36,270 nt of DNA, from contig NZ_AZFA01000020.1 in NCBI RefSeq assembly GCF_001434295.1, positions 1-36,270 on the forward strand, written 5' to 3'. Positions 9,455-19,965 of the stretch are shown here, piece after piece. Made by a program: the position numbers and the translations under genes. The notes below the pieces were generated by a model. That model was not told where the DNA came from. It did not search any database and saw only the letters and a program-made list of their open reading frames with translations. This DNA is from Companilactobacillus versmoldensis DSM 14857 = KCTC 3814. Its GTDB lineage: Bacteria; Bacillota; Bacilli; Lactobacillales; Lactobacillaceae. Position 1 is the stretch's first letter, and the number at the start of each line of letters is the position of its first letter.

Positions 9455-9514
9455 ATGACCGAACAGGTGTTTCTTTGGTACAATGGTTTAAGTATAGATT
9501 GGGGACTTTTATAA
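9455..9514 (+). CDS. possible 19-residue leader ORF upstream of ymdB
   Basis: ATG at 9455 opens MTEQVFLWYNGLSIDWGLL, ending in TAA at 9512-9514, one base before the ymdB ATG at 9516. Two purine-rich boxes precede it: AGGTG at 9442-9446 (spacing 8) and GGAGG at 9449-9453 (spacing only 1). TATAAT at 9414-9419 could be the -10 of its promoter. The tight junction suggests translational coupling to ymdB, or it may be a remnant of an upstream gene. No homology is recognised. Confidence 0.35.
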   Translation: MTEQVFLWYNGLSIDWGLL

Positions 9515-9515
9515 T

Positions 9516-10319
9516 ATGAAAATACTTTTTGTCGGGGATGTTGTAGGCAATATTGGGATCAAATCTTTGGAGACTTATTTGCCACAAATCAAGCAAGTCG
9601 TGAAACCGCAATTGACGATCGTTAATGGCGAGAACGCTGTTAATGGTAAGGGGATAAATCTCGAAGCTTATCAAAAGATTCAAGTTGCTGGTGCCGACGT
9701 GGTTTCAGGTGGCAATCACAGTTGGGATCGTAAAGAAGGTATTGATCTATACAACGACTCCAAGAAAAATATTTTACGGCCTTACAATTTTCCAGGAGAT
9801 AATGTTCCTGGTAAGGGCATGATCAAAATAAATGTTAATCAGAAAAAAGTGTATGTGATCAACATGCAAGGGACAGCCATGATGGCTCCTTTAGACAATC
9901 CTTTCCATACCTTTGACAAGTTATTGCCAACGTTAGAAAAAGATGCTATCAAATTCGTTGATTTTCATGCTGAGACGACTAGTGAAAAAATCGCTACGGG
10001 GATGTATTTAACTGGTAAAGTTTCAGCTGTCGTTGGAACGCATACGCACGTTCAAACTAACGATGCTCACGTCTTCAATAAAGAAACAGCTTATTTGTCT
10101 GATGTCGGGATGACTGGTTCTTACGACGGTATTTTAGGAGTAACGAAAGGCCAAATCATCACCCGCTTTTTGACCCAACGTCCAACTAAACATGAAGTAG
10201 ACGAAGATGGTCGGATGCAGATCAGTTTTTGCGTCGTCGACATCAATGATCAAACTAATAACGCCCGGAGCATTAAAAATTACGTAATTAATCCTGATAA
10301 TAAAAAATTTTTAGAATAA
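9516..10319 (+). CDS. ymdB: YmdB-type metallophosphoesterase (2',3'-cyclic phosphodiesterase family)
   Basis: A 267-residue calcineurin-like phosphoesterase of the YmdB family. The metal-binding motifs are intact: FVGDVVG at the N-terminus, NGENA (about residues 35-39), GGNHSWD (about 65-71) and GTHTHVQT (about 171-178), followed by DVGMTGSYDGILG. The Bacillus homologue hydrolyses cyclic nucleotides and affects biofilm and motility decisions; that is known for the family and not testable here. In many Firmicutes the gene follows rny (RNase Y), but no rny is visible upstream in this window. The gene lies 16 bases upstream of mutS and probably shares its transcript. Confidence 0.92.
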   Translation: MKILFVGDVVGNIGIKSLETYLPQIKQVVKPQLTIVNGENAVNGKGINLEAYQKIQVAGADVVSGGNHSWDRKEGIDLYNDSKKNILRPYNFPGDNVPGKGMIKINVNQKKVYVINMQGTAMMAPLDNPFHTFDKLLPTLEKDAIKFVDFHAETTSEKIATGMYLTGKVSAVVGTHTHVQTNDAHVFNKETAYLSDVGMTGSYDGILGVTKGQIITRFLTQRPTKHEVDEDGRMQISFCVVDINDQTNNARSIKNYVINPDNKKFLE

Positions 10320-10335
10320 TTAGTGGAGGAAATTC

Positions 10336-12963
10336 ATGCCACAGAAAACAAAAGAAACACCAATGATGGAACAATATCTGGAATACAAGAAACAATTTCC
10401 AGATGCTTTTTTGTTTTATCGAGTTGGTGATTTTTATGAGATGTTTTATGACGATGCCATAAAAGGTTCCCAGATCTTGGAACTGACATTGACATCCCGT
10501 AATAAAAAAGCTGACGACAGCATCCCCATGTGTGGGGTACCTCATAAAGCGGTCGAAAGCTATATTGATACCTTAGTTGATAAAGGTTATAAAGTCGCTG
10601 TTTGTGATCAATTGGAAAACCCTGCCGATGCTGAAGGCAAGATGGTCAAACGTGGCATCACTCGTGTGGTCACGCCCGGTACCATTATGGACAACGCCAA
10701 TCAAGCAACTGAGAACAATTACATCACAGCAATCACTAATAACAAAGGGGCCTTTGGCTTAGCCTATGCTGATCTTTCGACTGGTGAAGTCAAAGTTACC
10801 AGTATCGACAATCAATTAGGCCTGATCAACGAAATGCAGAATCTCAATACTAAAGAAACAGTCGTCTTAAATACCTTTCCCAAAAAGTATCTTGATCCTA
10901 TTAGGAAGCTCGGTATTTTGATCTCAAGGATAACCGATCTGGAAGATAACTATAGCTTTGATTTTTCAGCTGTCACTGACGATTCACAAGTCGATACTTT
11001 GAAGCTTTTGATTAGTTATTTGATCAAAACGCAGATGCGTTCACTGGATCATCTAAAAGCTGCCCAAACTTATGAGACTTCGGCATACTTGTTGATGGAC
11101 CACAATGCTCAAAGTAACTTAGAGCTGTTCAAAAATATTCGGACAGATAAGAAGTCAGGTACTTTACTGTGGCTGTTAGATGAGACGAAAACTGCCATGG
11201 GCGGACGTTTGTTGAAACAATGGCTAGCTCGTCCGTTGATCAAAGCTAATAAATTGCGGGACCGCCAGCACATCGTGCAAGTTTTCTTGGATAATTATTT
11301 CCAAAGAGCTTCGTTTCAAGATTATTTGACGAAAGTTTACGACTTGGAGCGTTTGGCTGGTCGGGTCGCATATGGGACGGTCAATGGTCGTGATTTGATC
11401 CAATTGAAGACGTCTTTGGAACAAGTTCCCCAGATCAAATCGATCCTGTTGGACATCGGTGATGACCAGCTTAGTTCATATGTCGAAAAAATCGACGATG
11501 TGGCCGATGTGCGTGATTTGATCGACCGAGCTATTGTCGATGAGCCACCGATTTCGGTCACTGGTGGTGGGGTGATCAAGGAAGGTTATAATGACCAACT
11601 TGATCAATACACTGATGCTTCGAAGAATGGTAAGCAGTGGATGGCTGAATTGAAGGTCAAGGAACAAGAAGTCACTGGTATCAACAATTTGAAGATCGGC
11701 TACAACAAAGTTTTCGGTTACTATATTGAGATCAGTCGCGCCAATATTGATAAAGTTCCTGAAGGCCGCTATCAACGGAAACAGACTTTGACTAACGCTG
11801 AACGTTACATTACCCCTGAGTTGAAGGAAAAAGAAAGCTTGATCCTAGAAGCAGAGGACAAGTCGCAAGCTTTGGAATATCACCTGTTCGATGAGATCAG
11901 GGCTAAAGTCAAAAAGCAGATCAGACGTCTGCAAGACCTGGCTAGTATCTTGTCTGAATTAGATGTTTTGCAAAGTTTTGCTATCGTTTCTGAGACTTAT
12001 CACTACGTCGCACCTGACTTTGTCGAAGGCCATCAATTGAAGATCGTCAACGGTCGTCATCCAGTGGTGGAAAAAGTTTTGGGGAACAATAGTTATATCC
12101 CTAATGATGTTACTTTTGATTCGGAGACCGATGTCTTGTTGATCACTGGTCCTAACATGTCAGGTAAGAGTACTTACATGCGTCAATTAGCATTAACAGT
12201 CATCATGGCTCAGATCGGTTGTTTCGTGCCGGCAGAAGCAGCCACGTTGCCAATCTTTGACCATATCTTCACTCGGATTGGTGCAGCTGATGATTTGATC
12301 TCTGGTGACAGTACTTTCATGGTTGAAATGCGGGAAGCTAACGATGCTTTGAAGAATGCTACCAAGAACTCATTGGTCATTTTTGACGAATTAGGCCGTG
12401 GTACCGCCACTTATGACGGGATGGCACTGGCACAGGCAATAATCGAATATATCGATAAAAACGTCCATGCAATGACGATGTTCTCGACACACTACCATGA
12501 ATTGACAGTCTTAGAGAGTCAATTGACTGGCGTCAAAAATGTGCACGTTGATGCTTCAGAAGAAGACGGGAACTTGGTATTCTTGCATAAAGTCTTACCT
12601 GGTCCAGCCGATAAATCTTACGGTATCCATGTCGCAAAATTAGCTGGTTTACCAGATCAGGTCCTGACTAGGGCCGACAGTATCCTATCTAAATTAGAGT
12701 CGGAGGGCGGAGCAGAGATCAAAGCTTCAGAAGATGTCATCGTGGCTGAAACTAAAGCAGATATGCCAGTCGAAGAAAAACCGAAAAAGAAAACTAAAAA
12801 AGCTCAACCGGACGACGGGCAATTATCATTGTTTCCTGAAGATGACCCTAATATGCTTAAAGCAAAAGAGGTCACTGATGAACTATCTAAACAGGACCTA
12901 ATGAACGTCACGCCGATTGAGGCTATCAATCTACTATATAAATGGCAACAAAAACTTAAATAA
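10336..12963 (+). CDS. mutS: DNA mismatch repair ATPase MutS
   Basis: Recognises base mismatches and small loops and recruits MutL. At 875 residues it has normal length. The mismatch-reading Phe-x-Glu is at F33-Y34-E35 in GDFYEMF. The ATPase domain has Walker [10 protein letters not shown] (605-613) and Walker [11 protein letters not shown] (about 679-688), then STHYHEL. The C-terminal tail is Lys-rich and contains QLSLF (829-833), a typical sliding-clamp (DnaN) binding motif, before the last helical segment. The start at 10336 has a TGGAGGA box. mutL follows. Confidence 0.98.
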   Translation: MPQKTKETPMMEQYLEYKKQFPDAFLFYRVGDFYEMFYDDAIKGSQILELTLTSRNKKADDSIPMCGVPHKAVESYIDTLVDKGYKVAVCDQLENPADAEGKMVKRGITRVVTPGTIMDNANQATENNYITAITNNKGAFGLAYADLSTGEVKVTSIDNQLGLINEMQNLNTKETVVLNTFPKKYLDPIRKLGILISRITDLEDNYSFDFSAVTDDSQVDTLKLLISYLIKTQMRSLDHLKAAQTYETSAYLLMDHNAQSNLELFKNIRTDKKSGTLLWLLDETKTAMGGRLLKQWLARPLIKANKLRDRQHIVQVFLDNYFQRASFQDYLTKVYDLERLAGRVAYGTVNGRDLIQLKTSLEQVPQIKSILLDIGDDQLSSYVEKIDDVADVRDLIDRAIVDEPPISVTGGGVIKEGYNDQLDQYTDASKNGKQWMAELKVKEQEVTGINNLKIGYNKVFGYYIEISRANIDKVPEGRYQRKQTLTNAERYITPELKEKESLILEAEDKSQALEYHLFDEIRAKVKKQIRRLQDLASILSELDVLQSFAIVSETYHYVAPDFVEGHQLKIVNGRHPVVEKVLGNNSYIPNDVTFDSETDVLLITGPNMSGKSTYMRQLALTVIMAQIGCFVPAEAATLPIFDHIFTRIGAADDLISGDSTFMVEMREANDALKNATKNSLVIFDELGRGTATYDGMALAQAIIEYIDKNVHAMTMFSTHYHELTVLESQLTGVKNVHVDASEEDGNLVFLHKVLPGPADKSYGIHVAKLAGLPDQVLTRADSILSKLESEGGAEIKASEDVIVAETKADMPVEEKPKKKTKKAQPDDGQLSLFPEDDPNMLKAKEVTDELSKQDLMNVTPIEAINLLYKWQQKLK

Positions 12964-12977
12964 AGAAGGTGAATAGT

Positions 12978-14900
12978 GTGGGTAAGATTCATGAATTACC
13001 AGTTGAATTAAGTAACCAGATTGCAGCTGGTGAAGTGATCGAACGTCCGGCCTCAGTAGTCAAAGAGTTGGTCGAAAACTCGATCGATGCCCACGCTGAC
13101 CAGATTCAGATCAGGGTCGAACAATCGGGACTCAAATCGATCGAAGTCAATGACAACGGCGATGGGATTGCTGCTGACGATGTTGAAGTGGCATTTTTAC
13201 CGCATTCGACTAGTAAAATCGCTACTGACCGTGACTTGTTTGCAGTCAAGACTTTGGGATTCCGTGGTGAAGCTTTAGCTAGTATCGCTTCAGTTTCTAA
13301 ATTGACCTTGTTGACTAGTACTGATGGGAAATCAGCCGTCAAAGCTGATTTTGCCGGAAATACTTTATTGAACAAAGAGACTCATGCTCGTTCAAAGGGA
13401 ACGACCGTCACAGTCAGAGATATCTTTTTCAATACTCCAGCACGATTGAAATATGTTAAATCGCTCCATACCGAATTGAATCGGATCGTCGATATCGTCG
13501 ACCGATTAGCTATGGGCCATCCAGAAATTTCCTTTAGATTGATCCATGAAAAAAAGGACTTGGTCTGGACTTCGGGCAACGGCAATTTGCAACAAACGAT
13601 TGCTGGTATCTATGGCCGAACGATTGCTAGTCACATGATGAATTTTGAGAATTCTGACAGCGACTACCAAATCCAAGGTTATTTCTCTAAACCAGATACG
13701 ACGAGGTCGAATCGTTCTTATATCTCGATGATCTTAAATGGCCGCTATATCAAGAATTATCAATTAACTAATGCGGTCATTTGTGGTTATGGTAGTAAGT
13801 TGATGATTGGGCGTTTTCCAGTGGCAGTGATCGATATCAAATTAGAACCGACATTAGTGGACATCAACGTTCACCCAACTAAGCAGGAAGTTCGTTTGGC
13901 TAATGAAGGTAAAATTGGTGATTTGATCAGTGAAGGTATTCGTGCTCGCTTATCTGATCAAAACTTGATCCCGGATGCTGTCAAAAACTTAGGTCGCAAG
14001 ACTCCTAATCAGGCTCCAATTGAAAAGCCGGAACAGATCAGTTTTGATTCATTGGAAACTTTGGATAAGATCGATTCGACGATCCATGAGTCGACTGAAC
14101 CTAAACGAGAAGAACCTACCACGCAAACCGTTGACCCAGTATTGACTAGTACGCCGATCTTTCAAGACCAAGCACATTTAAAGTCTTGGGACGCGCGACT
14201 AAAAGATGAACAACAAGAACAAGTCAACGTAGTGGATAACGACTCTAGTACCTCCACTAATTTGAAAACCGACACCAATGAAACTCATCAAGAATTTCCC
14301 GACTTAAGGTATATTGGTCAGATTCACGGGACTTATTTGGTGGCTGAGAGTCAGGATGGCTTTTATTTGGTCGATCAGCATGCGGCTCAAGAACGGGTCA
14401 ATTATGAATATTATCGTGACGAGATTGGGAAGGTCTCCCAAGACCAGCAGCGCTTGTTGGTACCGATCGTTTTGGATTATTCCAATACGGAAGCAATCAT
14501 GATCAAGTCGAAAAAGGACATCTTGGAAGATATTGGTTTGCATGTTGAGGAGTTTGGGCAGAATAGTTTCGTTATCAACACCCATCCGACTTGGTTTGTC
14601 CCTGGACAAGAGGAGTCGACGATCCGTGAAATGATCGATTATGTTTTGAATGATTCAAAGATCAGTGTGGCTAGTTTCCGAGAAAAGAATGCCATTATGA
14701 TGAGCTGTAAGCGAGCTATCAAGGCTAATCATCATTTGGATGACCGTGAAGCGATGCATTTGTTACACAATTTGACTAAGTGCGAGAATCCGTATAATTG
14801 TCCTCATGGCCGGCCTGTATTGGTCCAATTTAGCAATAAAGACTTAGAAAAAATGTTCAAGCGAATCCAAGATTCGCATGACACTAGAGAAAGTGAATAA
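12978..14900 (+). CDS. mutL: DNA mismatch repair endonuclease MutL
   Basis: Links MutS to strand nicking in mismatch repair. The GTG at 12978 gives MGKIHELP, the standard start; another in-frame GTG at 12969 overlaps the AAGG ribosome site and is rejected. The protein is 640 residues. The GHKL ATPase N-terminus shows KELVENSIDAHA, NDNGDGI, LGFRGEAL and FNTPARLKY. A low-complexity linker (about 345-435) leads to a dimerisation domain with the nicking motif DQHAAQERVNYE (466-477) and CPHGRP (608-613), so this is the endonuclease-proficient type typical of species without MutH. It lies 14 bases after mutS and 2 bases before ruvA. Confidence 0.97.
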   Translation: MGKIHELPVELSNQIAAGEVIERPASVVKELVENSIDAHADQIQIRVEQSGLKSIEVNDNGDGIAADDVEVAFLPHSTSKIATDRDLFAVKTLGFRGEALASIASVSKLTLLTSTDGKSAVKADFAGNTLLNKETHARSKGTTVTVRDIFFNTPARLKYVKSLHTELNRIVDIVDRLAMGHPEISFRLIHEKKDLVWTSGNGNLQQTIAGIYGRTIASHMMNFENSDSDYQIQGYFSKPDTTRSNRSYISMILNGRYIKNYQLTNAVICGYGSKLMIGRFPVAVIDIKLEPTLVDINVHPTKQEVRLANEGKIGDLISEGIRARLSDQNLIPDAVKNLGRKTPNQAPIEKPEQISFDSLETLDKIDSTIHESTEPKREEPTTQTVDPVLTSTPIFQDQAHLKSWDARLKDEQQEQVNVVDNDSSTSTNLKTDTNETHQEFPDLRYIGQIHGTYLVAESQDGFYLVDQHAAQERVNYEYYRDEIGKVSQDQQRLLVPIVLDYSNTEAIMIKSKKDILEDIGLHVEEFGQNSFVINTHPTWFVPGQEESTIREMIDYVLNDSKISVASFREKNAIMMSCKRAIKANHHLDDREAMHLLHNLTKCENPYNCPHGRPVLVQFSNKDLEKMFKRIQDSHDTRESE

Positions 14901-14902
14901 TA

Positions 14903-15499
14903 ATGTTTGAATACTTAGATGGCAAGATTACTTTTATTGACCCGGCATATATCGTGGTCGACGTAGCCGGTGTGGGCTATAAGGTACAGGTAGCTAATCC
15001 CTACCGGTACGAACAAGGTCAAGCGGCGAAAGTCTTTGTTGAGCAGATCGTTCGTGATAATGAACAATCTTTATATGGATTTTACGATTTGAACGAGAAG
15101 AAGATCTTCTTGAATTTGATCAGCGTTTCTGGCATTGGGCCTAAGAGTGCTTTGGCTATTTTAGCCGGCCAAGACCATAGTGGTCTGATCAATGCGATTG
15201 AAAATAACGATGTGAAGTTTTTGACCAAGTTCCCTAAGATCGGTAAGAAAACCGCTCAACAGATCATCTTAGACTTGAATGGTAAGTTCACGGCAGAGGG
15301 CCAGATGACCTTAGGACAGGCTCCAATTCCGTTGACTAATGGAACTGATTCACCGGAACTCTTGGATGGACTTGCAGCCTTGCAATCATTGGGGTATTCT
15401 CCTAGAGAAATCGTCAAGATCAAAGATCAACTTAAACAAGAAAATTTAGATTCAGCCGATGCTTATTTGCGAGCTGGGTTACAATTATTGACGAAATAA
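14903..15499 (+). CDS. ruvA: Holliday junction branch migration protein RuvA
   Basis: Tetrameric protein that grips Holliday junctions and loads the RuvB motor. The 198-residue protein starts MFEYLDGKITFIDPAYIVVDVAGVGY, the OB-fold domain; helix-hairpin-helix motifs follow (ISVSGIGPKSALAIL, about 74-88, and FPKIGKKTAQQIILDL, about 109-124). The C-terminal RuvB-binding domain (about 150-198) contains ALQSLGYSPREI. The start is two bases after the mutL stop with only a weak ribosome site, so translation is probably coupled. Confidence 0.97.
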   Translation: MFEYLDGKITFIDPAYIVVDVAGVGYKVQVANPYRYEQGQAAKVFVEQIVRDNEQSLYGFYDLNEKKIFLNLISVSGIGPKSALAILAGQDHSGLINAIENNDVKFLTKFPKIGKKTAQQIILDLNGKFTAEGQMTLGQAPIPLTNGTDSPELLDGLAALQSLGYSPREIVKIKDQLKQENLDSADAYLRAGLQLLTK

Positions 15500-15514
15500 C
15501 TGAGGAGGTAGTTT

Positions 15515-16534
15515 ATGGATAATCATGACAGACTGACTGATGCGGATGCATTGGATGAAAATGAAGACATGTCAGAAAAAACTCTCCGTCCCCAAACGTT
15601 TGATGACTACTTAGGTCAAGAAAAAGCCAAGCATGAATTGGATGTTTACATCCGTGCCGCTAAGCAAAGGAAACAAACCTTAGATCACGTCTTGCTTTAT
15701 GGACCTCCAGGGTTAGGTAAGACGACTCTGGCAATGATCATCGCTAATGAAATGGGGGTAAACATTCACACCACGACTGGTCCTTCGATTGAAAAATCGG
15801 GTGATCTTGTGGCTGTGCTTGATGAATTATCTCCAGGTGATATCCTATTTATTGATGAGATCCACCGGATGCCTAAAGCTGTTGAAGAAGTGCTTTATTC
15901 AGCAATGGAGGATTTTTATATCGATATCATCGTTGGACAAGGGACCGAATCGCGCTCGTTGCACCACGAATTAGTGCCCTACACCTTGATTGGTGCTACG
16001 ACAACATCCGGTAAATTATCAGCTCCTTTGCGTGATCGTTTTGGGATCATCGAACATATGGAGTATTACAGTGAAGCTGAACTTGCTAAGATTGTTTACC
16101 GCTCAGCTAAAGTATTAGATATTAAAATTGATGAAGATGGAGCCCACGAGTTGGCCCGTCGTTCTCGAGGTACGCCTAGAATTGCTAACCGCTTGTTGAA
16201 ACGTGTTCGTGATTTTGCACAGGTAAGTAATCAGGATAAAATTGATTACGATATTGCCAAATCAGCCTTGAATCAACTTCAAGTTGATGACGCTGGATTG
16301 GATAACCTTGACCGCCGTATCCTTTCAATGATGATTGAACTTTATAATGGTGGACCGCTAGGTATCAAAGTTATCTCTGCCAATATTGGTGAGGATCAAG
16401 AAACGATTGAATCAGTTTACGAACCTTACTTAATGCAAATGGGCTTTTTGAAACGAACAGCGAGAGGCCGGATCGTAACGCGTAAAGGCTATGAACATTT
16501 AGGATATCCGTATCCTGAGGAGGAAAGAAAATGA
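15515..16534 (+). CDS. ruvB: Holliday junction DNA helicase RuvB
   Basis: Hexameric AAA+ motor driving branch migration with RuvA. The 339-residue protein has Walker [10 protein letters not shown] (63-71), Walker B LFIDEIHR (about 110-117), sensor 1 LIGATTTSG and the arginine-finger region PLRDRFGI, then a C-terminal winged-helix domain (about 265-339). The start has a GAGGAGG box, 15 bases after ruvA. The stop overlaps the queA start (ATGA). Confidence 0.98.
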   Translation: MDNHDRLTDADALDENEDMSEKTLRPQTFDDYLGQEKAKHELDVYIRAAKQRKQTLDHVLLYGPPGLGKTTLAMIIANEMGVNIHTTTGPSIEKSGDLVAVLDELSPGDILFIDEIHRMPKAVEEVLYSAMEDFYIDIIVGQGTESRSLHHELVPYTLIGATTTSGKLSAPLRDRFGIIEHMEYYSEAELAKIVYRSAKVLDIKIDEDGAHELARRSRGTPRIANRLLKRVRDFAQVSNQDKIDYDIAKSALNQLQVDDAGLDNLDRRILSMMIELYNGGPLGIKVISANIGEDQETIESVYEPYLMQMGFLKRTARGRIVTRKGYEHLGYPYPEEERK

Positions 16535-17565
16535 CATTAACTACTGAAGATTTTGACTATGATTTACCTGAAGAATTAATTGCTCAGACACCGATCAAAG
16601 ACCGTGACCATTCACGTCTGTTGGTCTTGGACCACGATACTGGTGCTTATGAAGACAAGCATTTTTATGATATTTTAGACTACTTGAACCCAGGCGATGC
16701 CTTGGTCATGAATAATTCACGTGTTTTGCCAGCTAGACTTTACGGTTCAAAAGAAGATACTGATGGCCACGAAGAAGTCTTATTATTGAACAATACTGAA
16801 GGAGACAAGTGGGAAGTTCTAATGAAACCTGCTCGTAGAGCTCATCCTGGTACTGTGATCACCTTTGGTGATGGTCAACTCAAAGCGACAGTTTTGGAAG
16901 ACCTCGAACATGGTGGTAAGATCATTGAATTTCATTATGATGGTATTTTCCTTGAGATTTTGGAACGTTTAGGCGAAATGCCTTTACCTCCATATATCAA
17001 GGAAAAGCTCGATGACCCCGACCGTTACCAAACGGTATATGCCAAGGAGAACGGCTCAGCTGCCGCCCCAACAGCCGGCCTACATTGGACCAAAGATTTA
17101 TTGGAAAAGGTCCAAGAAAAGGGTGTTAAGTTGGTATATTTGACGCTTCATGTCGGATTGGGCACGTTCCGTCCGGTGACTGAATCGGATATCAGCAAGC
17201 ACGTCATGCACTCAGAGTTTTACCGTTTGGACGAGGACTCAGCCAAAACGTTGAATGACGTTAGAAAAAACGGTGGTAAAATCGTTGCTACTGGGACAAC
17301 TTCAATCAGAACTCTAGAAACAATCGGAACAAAATTCAATGGTGAGATCAAGCCAGATAGTGGCTGGACCGACATTTTCATCAAACCAGGTTACGAATGG
17401 AAGGTAGTTGATGAATTCATCACTAACTTCCATCTACCAAAATCAACCCTAGTAATGTTAGTAGCAGCCTTCACAGGTAGAGAAAACATCTTAAATGCAT
17501 ACCAACACGCCATTGAAGAGAAATATCGATTCTTCAGTTTCGGCGACGCAATGTTTATAAAATAG
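16531..17565 (+). CDS. queA: S-adenosylmethionine:tRNA ribosyltransferase-isomerase QueA
   Basis: Builds the epoxycyclopentanediol ring of queuosine on tRNAs with GUN anticodons, using the ribosyl part of SAM. The 344-residue protein begins with [23 protein letters not shown] and carries the family signatures [20 protein letters not shown] (about 184-193), [12 protein letters not shown] and [10 protein letters not shown]. The ATG overlaps the ruvB stop by four bases, and GAGGAGG lies just upstream. It acts after Tgt, whose gene is next downstream beyond an unusual 156-bp spacer. Confidence 0.97.
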   Translation: MTLTTEDFDYDLPEELIAQTPIKDRDHSRLLVLDHDTGAYEDKHFYDILDYLNPGDALVMNNSRVLPARLYGSKEDTDGHEEVLLLNNTEGDKWEVLMKPARRAHPGTVITFGDGQLKATVLEDLEHGGKIIEFHYDGIFLEILERLGEMPLPPYIKEKLDDPDRYQTVYAKENGSAAAPTAGLHWTKDLLEKVQEKGVKLVYLTLHVGLGTFRPVTESDISKHVMHSEFYRLDEDSAKTLNDVRKNGGKIVATGTTSIRTLETIGTKFNGEIKPDSGWTDIFIKPGYEWKVVDEFITNFHLPKSTLVMLVAAFTGRENILNAYQHAIEEKYRFFSFGDAMFIK

Positions 17566-17580
17566 AGAGCGGAACAAAGC

Positions 17581-18867
<1,287 letters not shown>

Positions 18868-18957
18868 TAAAGTTAGATAAATCTTTTGGTTTTCTGGATA
18901 GAACTTGTAATATTTGTTACCCTATAATTATATGAATAAATACACGAGGTGGAAAAT

Positions 18958-19434
18958 TTGAATATATTAACATTAGGTGCAGCTGCTGGTGGTGGTGCCG
19001 GAAGTTATACTATGATTATCTTTATTATTATTTTGTTTGTCGGTATGTACTTTATCTCGATCCGTCCACAAAAGAAGCAACAACAAAAGCGTCAAGAGAT
19101 GCTTAAGCAAATGTCAAAGGGTGACAAAGTAGTTACTCTTGGTGGTATCAAAGGAACAATCGAGTCAATCGACCGTGATAGTAAAGAAGTAGTTGTTGAC
19201 TGTGATGGTATTTACTTAACTTTTGATTTGAACTTTATCCGTAAAGCTACATCAGCTGATAATGTTAAAGAAAGTACTACAAAAAATGCTCCTAAAAAGG
19301 TTGAACCTGCTGAAGAAGCAAAAAAACAACCTGCTGATGACTCAGCTAAAGAAGCAAAAAGTGAAGCAACAGCTGAAAAGCCAGCTGAAGAAACAAAAAC
19401 AGACGATACTAAATCAGACTCATCTGACAAGTAA
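18958..19434 (+). CDS. yajC: preprotein translocase subunit YajC, with long charged tail
   Basis: Small accessory membrane protein of the Sec translocon. The TTG at 18958 lies six bases after GAGGTGG; the in-frame GTG at 18949 is part of that ribosome site. The 158-residue protein has one membrane helix (about 15-33, IIFIIILFVGMYFISIRP) and the YajC core to about residue 85 (GDKVVTLGGIKGTIESID). The remaining 70 or so residues are a low-complexity Lys/Glu/Ala/Asp tail, longer than the usual 85-110 residue family size. TATAAT at 18923-18928 may be its own -10. A strong terminator follows. Confidence 0.94.
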   Translation: MNILTLGAAAGGGAGSYTMIIFIIILFVGMYFISIRPQKKQQQKRQEMLKQMSKGDKVVTLGGIKGTIESIDRDSKEVVVDCDGIYLTFDLNFIRKATSADNVKESTTKNAPKKVEPAEEAKKQPADDSAKEAKSEATAEKPAEETKTDDTKSDSSDK

Positions 19435-19442
19435 GTTTTTAT

Positions 19443-19477
19443 GCTATAAATCATTGTTGATTTATAGCTTTTTTTTT
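19443..19477 (+). terminator. intrinsic terminator after yajC
   Basis: Perfect 11-base arms GCTATAAATCA (19443-19453) / TGATTTATAGC (19458-19468), a four-base loop, and a run of nine T. Confidence 0.95.
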
Positions 19478-19965
19478 ACTTTTTTTCGTTTAAATGACGT
19501 TAGAAATAATTTATATGCTATTCTATTCAATGTAAGAAAAAAGCCGTGGTGGGTAAGTAATCTACCGCAAATCGTTCCATATTTATGACGTCATAATTAA
19601 GTGGTCAGAGCGATAAGTAGCCTACTCGAAAAGTATTTTTGATCAACTATTGAAGTTGACGTCAAATAATCAGTTATCCAGTAAAGTGTTTTTGCACCAG
19701 AGAATTGTTTCACTTAAGAGGAGTTTAAAATTGTCAGTCGAACTGCTTTCTTGCTAGTATTAAGAGTGGTAATTTTATTATTCGGTATTATTTGAATGAT
19801 ATTTTCATAAATGGAGTGAAAATACTTGCTTTACAGTCTACTCGAAGGTCTAAACTATCTTTTAAATTGTTATCAGATTGCCTTATAGAGCTTTATTGAA
19901 GAAGTTTTGTAAGTGCTGTTGTAGAATGAAAACATACGATGCTTGGAAAAAGGAGTAATAAAAAT
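19478..19965. other. 488-bp region without a convincing gene, upstream of zwf
   Basis: No recognisable coding sequence. Seen here: a perfect 14-base palindrome TTATGACGTCATAA (19583-19596), a second palindrome TTGACGTCAA (19656-19665) with its centre 71 bp away, and a half-match TGACGT at 19495-19500. CTACTCGAA occurs twice (around 19623 and 19838). A 20-codon TTG frame (19826-19888) with a GGAG box at 19813 is possible but weak. It may be the regulatory region of zwf or the remains of a decayed gene. Confidence 0.5.

Noticed and set aside
12969-12980. GTG at 12969 as the mutL start
   Set aside because: It overlaps the ribosome binding site; GTG at 12978 gives the family-standard N-terminus.
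9516-16534. Clustering of mutS, mutL, ruvA and ruvB as a novel repair island
   Set aside because: This order is normal in lactobacilli and shows no sign of transfer.
19729-19899. A roughly 57-codon stop-free frame upstream of zwf
   Set aside because: It has no start codon with a ribosome site near its beginning and no recognisable protein pattern.
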